From NCBI RefSeq assembly GCF_014649535.1, contig NZ_BMTF01000019.1:88040-152039 (forward strand): a stretch of DNA of 64,000 nt, read 5' to 3'. Positions 1-9,077 of the stretch are shown here, piece by piece. The translations under genes were made by a program, and so were the position numbers. A model generated the notes under the pieces. The model searched no databases and was not told the origin of the DNA. It worked only from the letters and a program-made list of their open reading frames with translations. Numbering within the stretch: the first letter of the stretch is position 1; each line of letters begins with the position of its first letter. The stretch comes from Streptomyces gelaticus (GTDB taxonomy: Bacteria; Actinomycetota; Actinomycetes; Streptomycetales; Streptomycetaceae).

Positions 1-78
1 GAGGCGAGCGGCCTGTTCGCCGTTCCGGGCGGGGCGGCGGACGGCGAGTACGTGGGGCAGCGGCTGCTGGAGTCCTGA
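1..78 (+). CDS. C-terminal fragment, possibly a DyP-type peroxidase
   Basis: The first 25 codons and a TGA form the end of a gene that begins outside the window. The visible tail reads LFAVPGGAADGEYVGQRLLE. It resembles the last strand and helix of dye-decolorising (EfeB/DtpA-like) haem peroxidases, and from memory a DyP gene lies next to pheA in S. coelicolor. The fragment is far too short to confirm this, so the family call is inference from the tail and gene order only. Confidence 0.35.
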   Translation, partial: EASGLFAVPGGAADGEYVGQRLLES

Positions 79-105
79 GCCACCGGGGCGCATTAGGGTG
101 ACGGT

Positions 106-1041
106 ATGTCCGCCACGCGCTACGCATATCTCGGCCCCGAAGGCACCTTCACCGAGGTCGCCATCCGTACGCTCCCGGAAGCCGCCACCCGCGAACTCGT
201 CCCGATGGTCTCCGTACCGGCGGCTCTGGACGCGGTACGGAGCGGGGCCGCCGCAGCGGCGCTCGTGCCGATCGAGAACTCCGTCGAGGGCGGCATCACC
301 GCGACGCTCGACGAGCTGACCACGGGCGAACCGCTGATGATCTACCGCGAGGTGCTGCTCTCCATCACCTTCGCGCTGCTGGTGCGGCCGGGTACGAAGC
401 TGTCCGACATCAAGTCGGTCACCGCGCATCCGGCCGCGCAGCCGCAGGTGCGCAACTGGCTGGCCGCCCACCTCCCGGACGTGGTGTGGGAGTCGGCTGC
501 CTCCAACGCGGACGGGGCCCGGCTGGTGCAGGAGGGCCGGTACGACGCCGCCTTCGCCGGGGAGTTCGCGGCGGCGACCTATGGTCTCGAGCCGCTGGTG
601 ACCGAGATCCATGACGCGGAGAACGCGCAGACCCGCTTCGTCTTGGTGGGCCGCCCGGCCCGGCCCGCGGCGCCGACAGGCGCGGACAAGACGTCGGTGG
701 TCATCTGGCTGGGCGAGGACCACCCCGGTGCGCTGCTCGAACTGCTCCAGGAGTTCGCGGTGCGCGGGGTGAACCTGATGCTGATCCAGTCGCGGCCGAC
801 AGGTGCCGGCATCGGGAACTACTGCTTCGCGGTGGACGCCGAGGGGCACATCGCGGACCGCCGGGTCGGCGAGGCCCTGATGGGGCTGAAGCGGATCTGT
901 CCGAAGGTGCGGTTCCTGGGTTCGTACCCGCGGGCGGGGGTGGCGTTGCAGGACGTACGGCCGCTGCGCGCGGGGACGTCGGACGCGGAGTTCACGGAGG
1001 CCTCCGACTGGCTGGCCAGGAACCTGGACGGCCGGGGCTGA
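106..1041 (+). CDS. pheA: Prephenate dehydratase
   Basis: Converts prephenate to phenylpyruvate with loss of water and CO2 in cytosolic phenylalanine synthesis. The 311-residue protein has the monofunctional bacterial layout. The catalytic lobes span about residues 5-180 with IENSVEGG near residues 56-63 and the catalytic Thr-Arg-Phe motif at T176-F178. An ACT regulatory domain follows at about 197-275 with GALLELLQEF. The usual ESRP of the Phe-binding ACT loop reads QSRP here, so feedback control is expected but not proven. There is no chorismate mutase domain. It is followed by a long non-coding spacer before serS, so it is not cotranscribed closely with it. Confidence 0.95.
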   Translation: MSATRYAYLGPEGTFTEVAIRTLPEAATRELVPMVSVPAALDAVRSGAAAAALVPIENSVEGGITATLDELTTGEPLMIYREVLLSITFALLVRPGTKLSDIKSVTAHPAAQPQVRNWLAAHLPDVVWESAASNADGARLVQEGRYDAAFAGEFAAATYGLEPLVTEIHDAENAQTRFVLVGRPARPAAPTGADKTSVVIWLGEDHPGALLELLQEFAVRGVNLMLIQSRPTGAGIGNYCFAVDAEGHIADRRVGEALMGLKRICPKVRFLGSYPRAGVALQDVRPLRAGTSDAEFTEASDWLARNLDGRG

Positions 1042-1170
1042 CGGACGGGACTCGACGGGACCGGGGTCGGGAGCCGAGGACTTCGGGGACCGGCCGACGG
1101 GCAGATCGGGAACCGGTCCCGTCGGGGCTCCCGGCACGCCCTCGCCTCCGGTGCTATTCCCCGATTTTCG

Positions 1171-1489
1171 GTATCCACAGAGTTATCCACAGGGGCGGTT
1201 CTCGACCTGGGGACAAGTCGACACCCCAATGGGACATGGTCGACATATTCCCCCAGTCGCCCCAGATGCATCCACAGGCCAGCAGGCCACTTGAGCCACC
1301 CCGTCCCGCCCCAATTCCACCGATCAACTCTTTAGGACGGTAATTTCCCACCCGAACGAGCGTCTGAAGCGGGTTTGAACGGGAAATCGGCGAGCCATCA
1401 CGCAACTCTCGGAATGACCTCTTCCGGCATCCACAGGCCTTCCTCACAACCTGTGGATAACTTTCGGAAGCCCGGAAACCTGTGGACAA
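1171..1489. other. DnaA-box cluster in the 663-bp pheA-serS spacer
   Basis: The non-coding stretch 1042-1704 holds three perfect 9-mer DnaA boxes: TTATCCACA at 1183-1191, and TGTGGATAA (1452-1460) and TGTGGACAA (1481-1489) on the other strand. Near matches occur at 1171-1179, 1268-1276 and 1427-1435. The S. lividans/coelicolor consensus is (T/C)(T/C)(G/A/C)TCCACA. The sequence here is less GC-rich than the flanking genes. No open reading frame in it looks coding. DnaA titration clusters near oriC are known in S. coelicolor; that role here is inference. Confidence 0.7.
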
Positions 1490-1704
1490 GTAACGGTCAA
1501 CTGTCGTTCCAGGCAAGGGGTATACGTCAAGACGAGTGAAGCCACCTGCCCCATTTAGGCGAGTAGGCTCTTTTTATTGACGGGCGGGACCCACCCCAGC
1601 CACACAATCTCCCCCAGCATCGCCAATCGAGGCAATAAGGACAAAGTGACACGCTTGGCAATATCGGTTCGAGCGGGGGAAGTGCACACCGGTAGCCTGG
1701 AGGG

Positions 1705-2994
1705 GTGATTGACCTTCGCCTGCTCCGTGAGGACCCCGACCGTGTTCGCGCCTCCCAGCGCGCCCGTAGAGAGGACGTCGAACTCGTCGACGCCCTTCTC
1801 TCCGCCGACGAGCGGCGCAGGTCGTCCGGGGTCCGCTTCGACGAACTCCGCTCCGAGCAGAAAGCGCTCGGCAAACTCATCCCCAAGGCCTCGCCCGACG
1901 AGCGCGCCGAGCTGCTCAAGCGGGCCGAGCAGCTGAAGGCCGACGTCAAGGCTGCCGACGCCGCACAGGACGAGGCCGACGCCGAGGCCAAGCGCCTGAT
2001 GCTCCGGATCGGCAACGTCGTCCACGAGGACGTGCCGGTCGGTGGCGAGGAGGACTTCGTCGTCCTGGAGACGCACGGCACGATCCGTGACTTCGGGGCC
2101 GAGGGCTTCGAGCCCAAGGACCACCTGGAGCTCGGCGAGAAGCTCGGCGCCATCGACATGGAGCGCGGCGCCAAGGTCTCCGGCTCGCGTTTCTACTACC
2201 TGACGGGCGTCGGCGCGCTGCTGGAGCTGGCCCTCGTCAACGCGGCGATCGCGCAGGCCACCGAGGCCGGCTTCGTCCCGATGCTGACGCCGGCGCTGGT
2301 CCGCCCGCGCGCCATGGAAGGCACCGGATTCCTCGGCCAGGCCGCGGAGAACGTGTACCACCTGGAGAAGGACGACTTCTACCTGGTCGGTACCTCCGAG
2401 GTCCCGCTCGCCGCGTACCACATGGACGAGATCATCGACGCCGAGAAGCTGCCGCTGCGCTACGCGGGCTTCTCCCCCTGCTACCGCCGCGAGGCCGGTA
2501 CGTACGGCAAGGACACCCGTGGCATCTTCCGGGTGCACCAGTTCGACAAGGTCGAGATGTTCTCGTACGTCGACCCGGCGGACGCCGAGGCGGAGCACCG
2601 CAGGCTCCTCGACTGGGAGAAGCAGTGGCTCACCGCTCTTGAGCTGCCCTTCCAGGTGATCGACGTCGCCACCGGCGACCTGGGCGCCTCGGCCTCCCGC
2701 AAGTTCGACTGCGAGGCGTGGATCCCGACGCAGGGCAAGTACCGCGAGCTGACGTCCGCGTCGAACTGCGACGGTTTCCAGGCGCGCCGCCTGTCCGTCC
2801 GGATGCGCGACACCCGGGACGGCAAGAAGGTCCTCCAGCCGCTGGCCACTCTGAACGGCACGCTCTGCGCCGTACCGCGCACGATCGTGGCGATTCTGGA
2901 GAACCACCAGCTGGCCGACGGTTCGGTACGGGTGCCCGAGGTGCTCCGGCCGTATCTGGGCGGGCGCGAGGTTCTGGAGCCGGTCGCCAAGTGA
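1705..2994 (+). CDS. serS: Seryl-tRNA synthetase
   Basis: Charges tRNA-Ser with serine in the cytosol. The 429-residue protein is full length for a bacterial class II SerRS. Residues 1-110 form the charged helical arm that grips the long variable arm of tRNA-Ser. Motif 2 (SPCYRREAGTYGKDTRG) and motif 3 (NGTLCAVPRTIVAILE) are intact, and the TSEVPL serine-binding loop is present. The GTG start is chosen because MIDLRLLREDPD is the family N-terminus. A GGAGG lies almost on top of the start codon, so spacing is odd and a leaderless or short-leader mRNA is possible. It overlaps the next gene by 4 nt. Confidence 0.96.
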   Translation: MIDLRLLREDPDRVRASQRARREDVELVDALLSADERRRSSGVRFDELRSEQKALGKLIPKASPDERAELLKRAEQLKADVKAADAAQDEADAEAKRLMLRIGNVVHEDVPVGGEEDFVVLETHGTIRDFGAEGFEPKDHLELGEKLGAIDMERGAKVSGSRFYYLTGVGALLELALVNAAIAQATEAGFVPMLTPALVRPRAMEGTGFLGQAAENVYHLEKDDFYLVGTSEVPLAAYHMDEIIDAEKLPLRYAGFSPCYRREAGTYGKDTRGIFRVHQFDKVEMFSYVDPADAEAEHRRLLDWEKQWLTALELPFQVIDVATGDLGASASRKFDCEAWIPTQGKYRELTSASNCDGFQARRLSVRMRDTRDGKKVLQPLATLNGTLCAVPRTIVAILENHQLADGSVRVPEVLRPYLGGREVLEPVAK

Positions 2995-3794
2995 CCTTCC
3001 CGTACAGGCTCGTCGCGACCGATCTCGACGGCACGCTGCTGCGTGACGACGACACGGTCTCCGAGCGCACCCGTGAGGCACTGGCCGCGGTCACCGCGGC
3101 CGGTGCCGCGCACATCATCGTCACCGGCCGCGCAGTCCCCTGGACCCGCCACATACTGGACGACCTCGGCTACGAGGGACTCGCCGTCTGCGGCCAGGGC
3201 GCCCAGGTCTACCACGCGGGCGAGCACAAGCTGCTGACCTCGCTGACGCTGGACCGGCAGCTCGCCGGTCTCGCGCTGTCCAAGGTCGAGGCCGAGATCG
3301 GTCCGCTGGCCCTGGCGGCGAGCCGGGACGGGCTCGACGGCGAGGTGATGGTCGGCCCCGGCTACCGGGTACAGGAAGGTCCGCTTCCGGCCGTCTTCGT
3401 GAAGGACCCGGCCGAGCTGTGGTCCGCGCCCCTGAACAAGGTCTACATCCAGCATCCCGACCTGGACGACGACGCACTGGCGAAGGCCGCGCGCGCGGCT
3501 GTCGGCAATCTCGTGGACGTGGTCATGGCCGGTCCGGGCGTGGTGGAGATCCTGCCGCTGGGGCTGAGCAAGGCGACCGGGCTCTCGCTGGCCGCACGCC
3601 GGCTGGGCGTGAAGGCCGCGGACACGCTGGCCTTCGGCGACATGCCGAACGACATCCCGATGTTCGCCTGGGCGCGGCGGGGCGTGGCGATGGCCAACGC
3701 GCACGAGGACCTGAAGGCCGTGGCCCAGGAGATCACCGCGTCCAACGAGGACGACGGCATCGCCGTGGTGCTGGAACAGCTGCTCCAGTCGTAA
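2991..3794 (+). CDS. HAD-superfamily Cof-type phosphatase
   Basis: A 267-residue haloacid-dehalogenase hydrolase of subclass IIB. Motif I is ATDLDGTLL near residue 8, where the first Asp is the nucleophile, and motif IV is FGDMPNDIPMF near residue 215. These proteins dephosphorylate sugar phosphates or other small phosphorylated metabolites; the substrate cannot be told from sequence. The GTG start overlaps the serS stop (GTGA), which implies translational coupling. A related gene lies at 14447-15313. The end of the gene is followed within 50 bp by tRNA-Ser on the other strand. Confidence 0.88.
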   Translation: MTFPYRLVATDLDGTLLRDDDTVSERTREALAAVTAAGAAHIIVTGRAVPWTRHILDDLGYEGLAVCGQGAQVYHAGEHKLLTSLTLDRQLAGLALSKVEAEIGPLALAASRDGLDGEVMVGPGYRVQEGPLPAVFVKDPAELWSAPLNKVYIQHPDLDDDALAKAARAAVGNLVDVVMAGPGVVEILPLGLSKATGLSLAARRLGVKAADTLAFGDMPNDIPMFAWARRGVAMANAHEDLKAVAQEITASNEDDGIAVVLEQLLQS

Positions 3795-3839
3795 AAGTAC
3801 GGGTGCGGGGTCGCGTACCGGCGCGCGGCCCTGCTGCGG

Positions 3840-3928
<89 letters not shown>

Positions 3929-4156
3929 AGGTGGGCGGCCGCGCGATGTGCGGGCAGGCCGCCCCGGGCGTTCTGCCCCGAGCGGTACGGCGGAGTCGTC
4001 GGTGACTACTCCGGTGCCTGCTCGGGTCCGCCCTGCGGGGAACTCGACGGACTCGGACTCTCGGTCATCGTCGCGCTCCTCTCCCGGTCCGTGGCGTGCC
4101 TGTCGGGGTGTGCTGTTCCTGTCGGCGCGTGCCGCAGCGACAACTGTGCCGGGAAG

Positions 4157-4199
4157 GGCCGTTCGGCGCCACCCGTTTTCCGGGCGGCGCCGAACGGCC
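4157..4199 (-). terminator. Strong hairpin after the HTH gene
   Basis: A perfect 14-bp inverted repeat GGCCGTTCGGCGCC / GGCGCCGAACGGCC with a 15-nt loop lies 17 bp beyond the stop of the minus-strand gene at 4216-4914. It is a likely intrinsic-type terminator without a clear U-tract, as is usual in Streptomyces. The rest of 3929-4215 shows no gene. Confidence 0.7.
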
Positions 4200-4215
4200 G
4201 TGAACTCCGGCCGGA

Positions 4216-4914
4216 TCAGCGCTGCTTGTTGTTGCGGCGGCTCAGATCCTTCAGCTTGCGGGCGAGATCATCCATCCTGCCGTCGATACGGATGATGTCC
4301 TCGGACATGTGGCCCAGCCGTACGCTCATGGCGCCGACGACCTGATGCGTGACGTCGAGCCTCCGGTCGAGGCTGTCGAGCCGGTGCGACATCCGGTTGA
4401 GGACGGGCCCGAGCTCCTGGAGCGCGGTACCGACTCCGGCCAGACAGCTCTCCACCCGGGTGACGCGGTGTTCGAGCGAGGCATAGCCCGCGCGCAGGTC
4501 CTGCTCGGCGTCGAGCAGATACGTCCGGACGCATCGGGGGATGTCGCTGTCGCGAAGAAGCATCGCGACGTTGAGGACGGTCCTGCGGGTGTAGACCCTC
4601 AGCTGGGTCACTGCCTGTGGATAACTTTCCGGCCCCTCACCCGCCCATAGCGACATCATGTCGCTATGGAAGGAGCGCAGGTCAGCGCCGCGCAGCACTT
4701 GCATTCCGTTCTCCATCAGCTCGTCCTGATGGCGGTCGGTGAGCCTTCTGACGGCGACTGTGGATACTTCGAAGTACCGTGCCACGTCCTCTGTGCGAAG
4801 GCGAATTCCGTCCGGGAGCATGACAAGGCTCTTGACTTTGTCGAGGACATCGACGCGCTCCATCTGCTCCACGCGCAGCGCGCGCGATTCGAGCAGGGCG
4901 ACTTCTGTGGGCAT
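4216..4914 (-). CDS. HTH protein with C-terminal coiled coil, function unknown
   Basis: A 232-residue protein from the ATG at 4914, chosen because GGAAGG sits 7 nt upstream; longer starts are possible. An N-terminal helix-turn-helix-like segment (LRTEDVARYFEVSTVAVRRL) is near residues 38-60. A middle segment, RVYTRRTVLNVAMLLRDSD, is also seen in phage-type anti-repressor/KilA-like proteins. After about residue 140 come heptad-rich helices (LDSLDRRLD, IIRIDGRMDDLARKLKDLS) that predict a coiled coil. It is probably a DNA-binding or regulatory protein; I do not recognise a specific function. Two DnaA-box-like 9-mers (4616-4624 and 4759-4767) fall inside the gene. The upstream gap 4915-5241 holds a terminator and no gene. 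Confidence 0.6.
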   Translation of the reverse strand: MPTEVALLESRALRVEQMERVDVLDKVKSLVMLPDGIRLRTEDVARYFEVSTVAVRRLTDRHQDELMENGMQVLRGADLRSFHSDMMSLWAGEGPESYPQAVTQLRVYTRRTVLNVAMLLRDSDIPRCVRTYLLDAEQDLRAGYASLEHRVTRVESCLAGVGTALQELGPVLNRMSHRLDSLDRRLDVTHQVVGAMSVRLGHMSEDIIRIDGRMDDLARKLKDLSRRNNKQR

Positions 4915-5148
4915 GGGCATGCCTTCCGATCGTGAAACGACGACGGTCAGCCCTGTCCCGGGCCGGAAGGGCGGAGGACGCTCACGGTTGCCACTCACTC
5001 AATGACCGACCCGGCGGGCACTTTCTCGCCGGCATCGGCAATCCCTGTTTCACGAACGCTACGACGCCACAGATCCCAGTTGCCTCCACGCACCCTGCCC
5101 AACGAACCGATAACCGTACAGTTACGCGTACGGCTGTCCGTGAAAATG

Positions 5149-5181
5149 CGTCAACCCCCGCCCGGAAGGCGAGGGTTGACG
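5149..5181 (-). terminator. Terminator of the ABC exporter operon
   Basis: Inverted repeat CGTCAACCC (5149-5157) / GGGTTGACG (5173-5181), extended by a CGC/GCG pair, lies about 60 bp past the stop of the last gene of the minus-strand ABC operon. No T-tract is visible. Confidence 0.6.
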
Positions 5182-5241
5182 GATGCGGGAGTGTTCAGGA
5201 ACGGAGTACTCAGAGAGAGGCGCCGGGAGGCGGGCCTCCGG

Positions 5242-5961
5242 TCACTCCTCGCCGGCCAGCTTCAGCGTGCGCAGCTTCTGGCCCGCGTACCAGGTCGCCA
5301 CCACTGTGACCGCCGCCAGCAGGACCGTCGCGGTGGGCAGTCCGACGTCGGAGGTGATCGCTCCCGCCCCGCCGACCTTCTCGGCGACCGCGAGGGACCA
5401 CTGCTGAACGCTGAGCGTGCGCGCCCCGGGCACCAGGGTGCCGAACAGGGCCTCCCACACCAGCGCGTAGACGAGGCCGAAGACGACCGCGTGCCGGCTG
5501 ACGGTGCCCAGCAGCAGGAACAGCGCGCTGTACGCGATCGAGGCGACCAGTGCCGCGACGGTGTAGGCCACCGCGATCTGCTGGCCGTTGCCGTTGAGGA
5601 TCAGGCCCGCGATCAACGTGGGCAGCGCGGAGAAGACCATCGTGACGGCGATGGCCACGATCAGCTTGGTGAAGATGATCGTCGGCCGCTTCACCGGCTT
5701 GGCCAGCAGGTAGACGATGGAGCCGTCGTCGATCTCGGGACCGATGGCCCCGGTCCCGGCGATCACTCCGATCAGCGGCACCATCGTGGCGATGGCGAAG
5801 CCGCCCAGCACGTCCGAGGCCACCTGGTCGTCGGACCCGGTGAGCACCCGTACCGCGAAGGCGATGGCCACCAGCAGCGCCGGCAGGACGAACAGGATGG
5901 CGGCCCGGCGCCGGCCGAGCAGGGCCCGGTAGGTGAGCCGGGCGACTGTGGGGTCGTACAT
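5242..5961 (-). CDS. ABC-2 type transporter permease
   Basis: A 239-residue integral membrane protein with about six hydrophobic segments. It starts RLTYRALLGRRRAAILFVLP, a typical ABC-2 permease beginning. It is the last gene of a four-gene operon and starts 30 bp after the second ATPase. It should form an exporter with the ATPase at 5992-6903. The substrate (lipid, drug or peptide) cannot be told; the operon contains no immunity or biosynthetic gene that would reveal it. Confidence 0.85.
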   Translation of the reverse strand: MYDPTVARLTYRALLGRRRAAILFVLPALLVAIAFAVRVLTGSDDQVASDVLGGFAIATMVPLIGVIAGTGAIGPEIDDGSIVYLLAKPVKRPTIIFTKLIVAIAVTMVFSALPTLIAGLILNGNGQQIAVAYTVAALVASIAYSALFLLLGTVSRHAVVFGLVYALVWEALFGTLVPGARTLSVQQWSLAVAEKVGGAGAITSDVGLPTATVLLAAVTVVATWYAGQKLRTLKLAGEE

Positions 5962-5991
5962 GACGCTTCACAGCTCCTTTCAGGCCACTAC

Positions 5992-6903
5992 TCAGGCCGC
6001 TACAAGATAGGAAAAGACCGATTCGAGGGACTCGTCGGACGGCGAAACAGTCAGAAGACGAATCCCGTGCTCACGCGCGACCTTCGGCAGCAGCTCGGTG
6101 AAGCGTCCGAAGTCGACCGCCTGGATGCGCAGGGCCCGTTCGCCCGGATCCACCTCGATGCCGGCCGTCGACGGGTCGGCGATCAGCGCGGCGGCGAGGG
6201 CACGGTCGTCGCTGGAACGTACGAGATAGCGGTGCGGGCGGTCCGTCATCAGCCGGCGGATCTTGCGGAAATCGCCCGACGCCGCGTGCCGTCCCGCCAC
6301 GATCACCTCGATGTGGGAGGCGAGTTGCTCGACCTCTTCGAGGATGTGGGAGGAGAAGAGCACCGTACGGCCCTCTGCCCCCATCTGCCGCAGCAGTTCC
6401 ATCAGCTGCATCCGCTGGCGCGGGTCCATGCCGTTGAACGGCTCGTCGAGCAGCAGCACGGACGGCTCGTGCACCAGCGCGGACGCCATCTTCACGCGCT
6501 GGCGCATGCCCTTGCTGTACGTCGAGATCTTCCGGTCCTGGGCATACTCCATCTCGACCGTGGCCAGCGCCTTCTGCGCCTCGGCGTTGCCGAGCCCCTG
6601 GAGCTCGGCGTTGGCGACGACGAACTCGTAGCCGGTCAGGAAGTCGTACATGGCCTCCCGCTCCGGCACGATCCCGATCTCCCTGTACACGGCTTCGTTG
6701 CGCCAGATCGGCCGGCCGTCGAGCGTGACCGTGCCCGTCGACGGGGCGAGGAAGCCGGCCATCATGTTGATCAGCGTGGACTTTCCCGCGCCGTTGGGAC
6801 CGAGCAGACCGGTGACGCCCGGTCCCACCGTCATGCTCACGTCGTTGACGGCGACCACATTGCCGAACCAGCGCGAGGTGTGGTCGATCTCGATGGTGGT
6901 CAC
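5992..6903 (-). CDS. ABC transporter ATP-binding protein
   Basis: A 303-residue ATPase with Walker A GPNGAGKST near residue 40, signature YSKGMRQRVKMA, Walker B VLLLDEPFNGMD, and an H-loop (FSSHILEEVE). The C-terminal 80 residues form the accessory domain common in two-component ABC-2 exporters. The GTG start is taken because GTGA overlaps the stop of the preceding permease; a longer in-frame reading runs through the permease gene and is not credible. It powers one of the two permeases in this operon. Confidence 0.9.
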   Translation of the reverse strand: MTTIEIDHTSRWFGNVVAVNDVSMTVGPGVTGLLGPNGAGKSTLINMMAGFLAPSTGTVTLDGRPIWRNEAVYREIGIVPEREAMYDFLTGYEFVVANAELQGLGNAEAQKALATVEMEYAQDRKISTYSKGMRQRVKMASALVHEPSVLLLDEPFNGMDPRQRMQLMELLRQMGAEGRTVLFSSHILEEVEQLASHIEVIVAGRHAASGDFRKIRRLMTDRPHRYLVRSSDDRALAAALIADPSTAGIEVDPGERALRIQAVDFGRFTELLPKVAREHGIRLLTVSPSDESLESVFSYLVAA

Positions 6904-7811
6904 AGCCCGACCCTCCGGTAGCGGCGCATCAGTACGGCGTACGAGCCGGCGACGAGCGCGAGAACAACGATCAGATAGACCAGGCCGGCCCCGGCTCCCG
7001 GGCCTTCCCCTCCGGGGAAGGCCGAGTTGGCCCCGAGGAACGCCGTCTGCACGCCGTCGATCAGCGTGATGGGGGAGAAGAGCCCCAGCCACTCGATGGC
7101 CCCGGAGGAGCCCGTCTGCCAGGCGATGGCCTGGACGGTGGAGACCGCGCCGTAGGTGATGGTCAGCACGGCGATCACCGCGGCGACACCGAAGCCGCGG
7201 CGCGGTGTCAGCGCGGCCATCACCAGGCCGAGTGCGGCGAAGAGCACGGAGAGCAGTGCCACCGAGACCAGCCCCTGTCCGAATCCCTTGGTCTGGTCGG
7301 CGAAGTCGAACTTCCCGAGCAGCGCGCCCACATAGAGGATGAGGAGCGGCGTGCCGGTGAGAATGAAGAGCGCGGACGCCATGGCCGCCAGCTTGGCCAG
7401 GACGTAGTCGACCCGTTCGATCGGCCGCGAGAAGTACAGCGGCACACTCTTGAACCGCAGGTCCCGGGAGACCGACTGCGGTGCCTGAGCGGCGAGGAAG
7501 AGGCCGATCACGGCCTGGAGATAGATCGCGAACGCGGTGTACTTGATCGGCAGGGACGTCGTACCGGGGGCGGCGATGGCGACGGCGACGATGATCGCCG
7601 CGATCATGCACATCACGCCGAAGAGCAGCATCGGCAGCACCTTGGACTTGGCGGAACGGCCCAGTCCGAAGGCACCGCGGAGCGACTGCGAGTAGAGCGA
7701 GCGCCGCGCATAGCCGCGGCCCAGCCGCGGGCCGTCGTAGGAGCGGTACCCGATGTTGTGGATGCGGGAGGTCTCGCTCCCGGTCACGGTCCCGGTCTCG
7801 GTGCTCATCAC
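6900..7811 (-). CDS. ABC-2 type transporter permease
   Basis: A 303-residue membrane protein with a cytoplasmic N-terminus (IHNIGYRSYDGPRLGRGYAR) typical of this actinobacterial permease family, followed by six hydrophobic segments. It overlaps both neighbours by 4 nt (ATGA upstream, GTGA downstream), so all are translated from one mRNA. It is the likely partner of the ATPase at 7808-8833. Substrate unknown. Confidence 0.87.
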   Translation of the reverse strand: MMSTETGTVTGSETSRIHNIGYRSYDGPRLGRGYARRSLYSQSLRGAFGLGRSAKSKVLPMLLFGVMCMIAAIIVAVAIAAPGTTSLPIKYTAFAIYLQAVIGLFLAAQAPQSVSRDLRFKSVPLYFSRPIERVDYVLAKLAAMASALFILTGTPLLILYVGALLGKFDFADQTKGFGQGLVSVALLSVLFAALGLVMAALTPRRGFGVAAVIAVLTITYGAVSTVQAIAWQTGSSGAIEWLGLFSPITLIDGVQTAFLGANSAFPGGEGPGAGAGLVYLIVVLALVAGSYAVLMRRYRRVGL

Positions 7812-8833
7812 GACCGCTCCCCTTCTGCTGTACGGCGTTCCGCGGCCACGGGCGCGTTCTGTGCCACCACTGCGGAGGCGGATGCCCCCTCGGTACGGAA
7901 GACCTCGGCGATGTGGTGGCGCCGCTGTTCCATCCGCACGAGGCCGAGTCCGAGGCCGGCGACGCTGTCGCGCACGATGTCGTACGTCTCCTCGCCGGTC
8001 GCCTCGACCAGCAGGATGTGGCCCGCGCCGGGCAGCCCCTGTGCGTCGAGTCCGTCCTGGCCGATGAACTTCACGCCGGCCCGGGTGAGAACCTGGCGCA
8101 GCGCGTCGGTGCCGTCCGGGTGGGTGTCGCTGTCGGTGACCTCGACCGCGAGGGTCGTGGTGGTCTGGGTGAAGTCGCTGGTGGAGCTGGAGCGCAGGAG
8201 TGTGCCGCCGTCGATGACGACGACGTGGTCGCAGGTGCGTTCCAACTCGCCCAGGAGGTGCGAAGTGACCAGGACCGAGATGCCGAAGTCGGTGTGGACG
8301 CGGCGGATCAGTCCGAGCATCTCGTCGCGGCCGACCGGGTCGAGGCCGTTGGTCGGCTCGTCGAGCAGGACCAGCTGCGGGTCGTGGACCAGCGCCTGCG
8401 CCAGCTTCACGCGCTGCTTCATACCGGTCGAGTAACCGCCGATGGGGCGATAGCGCTCCTCGTAGAGGCCCACGTGCCGGAGCGTGTCGGCGGTGCGTTC
8501 GCGCGCCGCCGTCGGCGGCAGTCCGGACATCCGCGCCATGTGGACGACGAACTCGGTGGCCGAGACGTCCGGTGGCAGGCAGTCGTGCTCGGGCATGTAG
8601 CCGACCCGCTCCCGGATGGCGGCACCATGGGTGGCGACGTCGAGCCCGAGCACGGCGGCCCGGCCCTCGGTGGCGGGGGACAGACCCAGCAGGATCTTGA
8701 TCAATGTGGACTTGCCGGCTCCGTTGGAACCCACCAGGCCGGTCACACCGGGGCCGATGTCCAAGGAGAGCCGGTCAAGCGCGGTCACCCGGGGGAACCG
8801 CTTGCTCAGGCTTTCGGTCGAGATCACAGTCAC
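7808..8833 (-). CDS. ABC transporter ATP-binding protein (operon start)
   Basis: A 341-residue ATPase with Walker A GSNGAGKST near residue 37, signature YSTGMKQRVKLAQA, Walker B LVLLDEPTNGLD and H-loop VTSHLLGELE. The protein carries about 100 extra C-terminal residues after the nucleotide-binding domain, as in other DrrA/CcmA-like exporters. It is the first gene of the ABC-permease-ABC-permease operon; the GTG start gives MTVISTESLSKRF. The promoter must lie in 8834-9077, which it shares with the divergent gene at 9078. Confidence 0.9.
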   Translation of the reverse strand: MTVISTESLSKRFPRVTALDRLSLDIGPGVTGLVGSNGAGKSTLIKILLGLSPATEGRAAVLGLDVATHGAAIRERVGYMPEHDCLPPDVSATEFVVHMARMSGLPPTAARERTADTLRHVGLYEERYRPIGGYSTGMKQRVKLAQALVHDPQLVLLDEPTNGLDPVGRDEMLGLIRRVHTDFGISVLVTSHLLGELERTCDHVVVIDGGTLLRSSSTSDFTQTTTTLAVEVTDSDTHPDGTDALRQVLTRAGVKFIGQDGLDAQGLPGAGHILLVEATGEETYDIVRDSVAGLGLGLVRMEQRRHHIAEVFRTEGASASAVVAQNAPVAAERRTAEGERS

Positions 8834-9077
8834 AGTCCGAAGGTAGTGGCGCGGGCCACATCAGTCGTCAGCCCTGGTGGCTGGATCGGCCTCCGACTCC
8901 AGATGTACGGACCCGTAGGGGGCCACCACGGGGTATGACATCCGCGACCGGAGAGGGAGGCCGGCCGAGTAGTCCACAGGTCTCCGCGCACCCCTTGACG
9001 TAGCCGCCGGACATTGTCACATTCATCAGTGTCACGTTACCAACACGTACCGCACACGGCAGGGAACGGACGATGGC

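Noticed and set aside
4939..6921. Long plus-strand frames opposite the ABC exporter genes
   Set aside because: These are antisense shadows rich in Arg, Gly and Asp with no family motifs; the minus-strand genes have intact Walker motifs and membrane helices.
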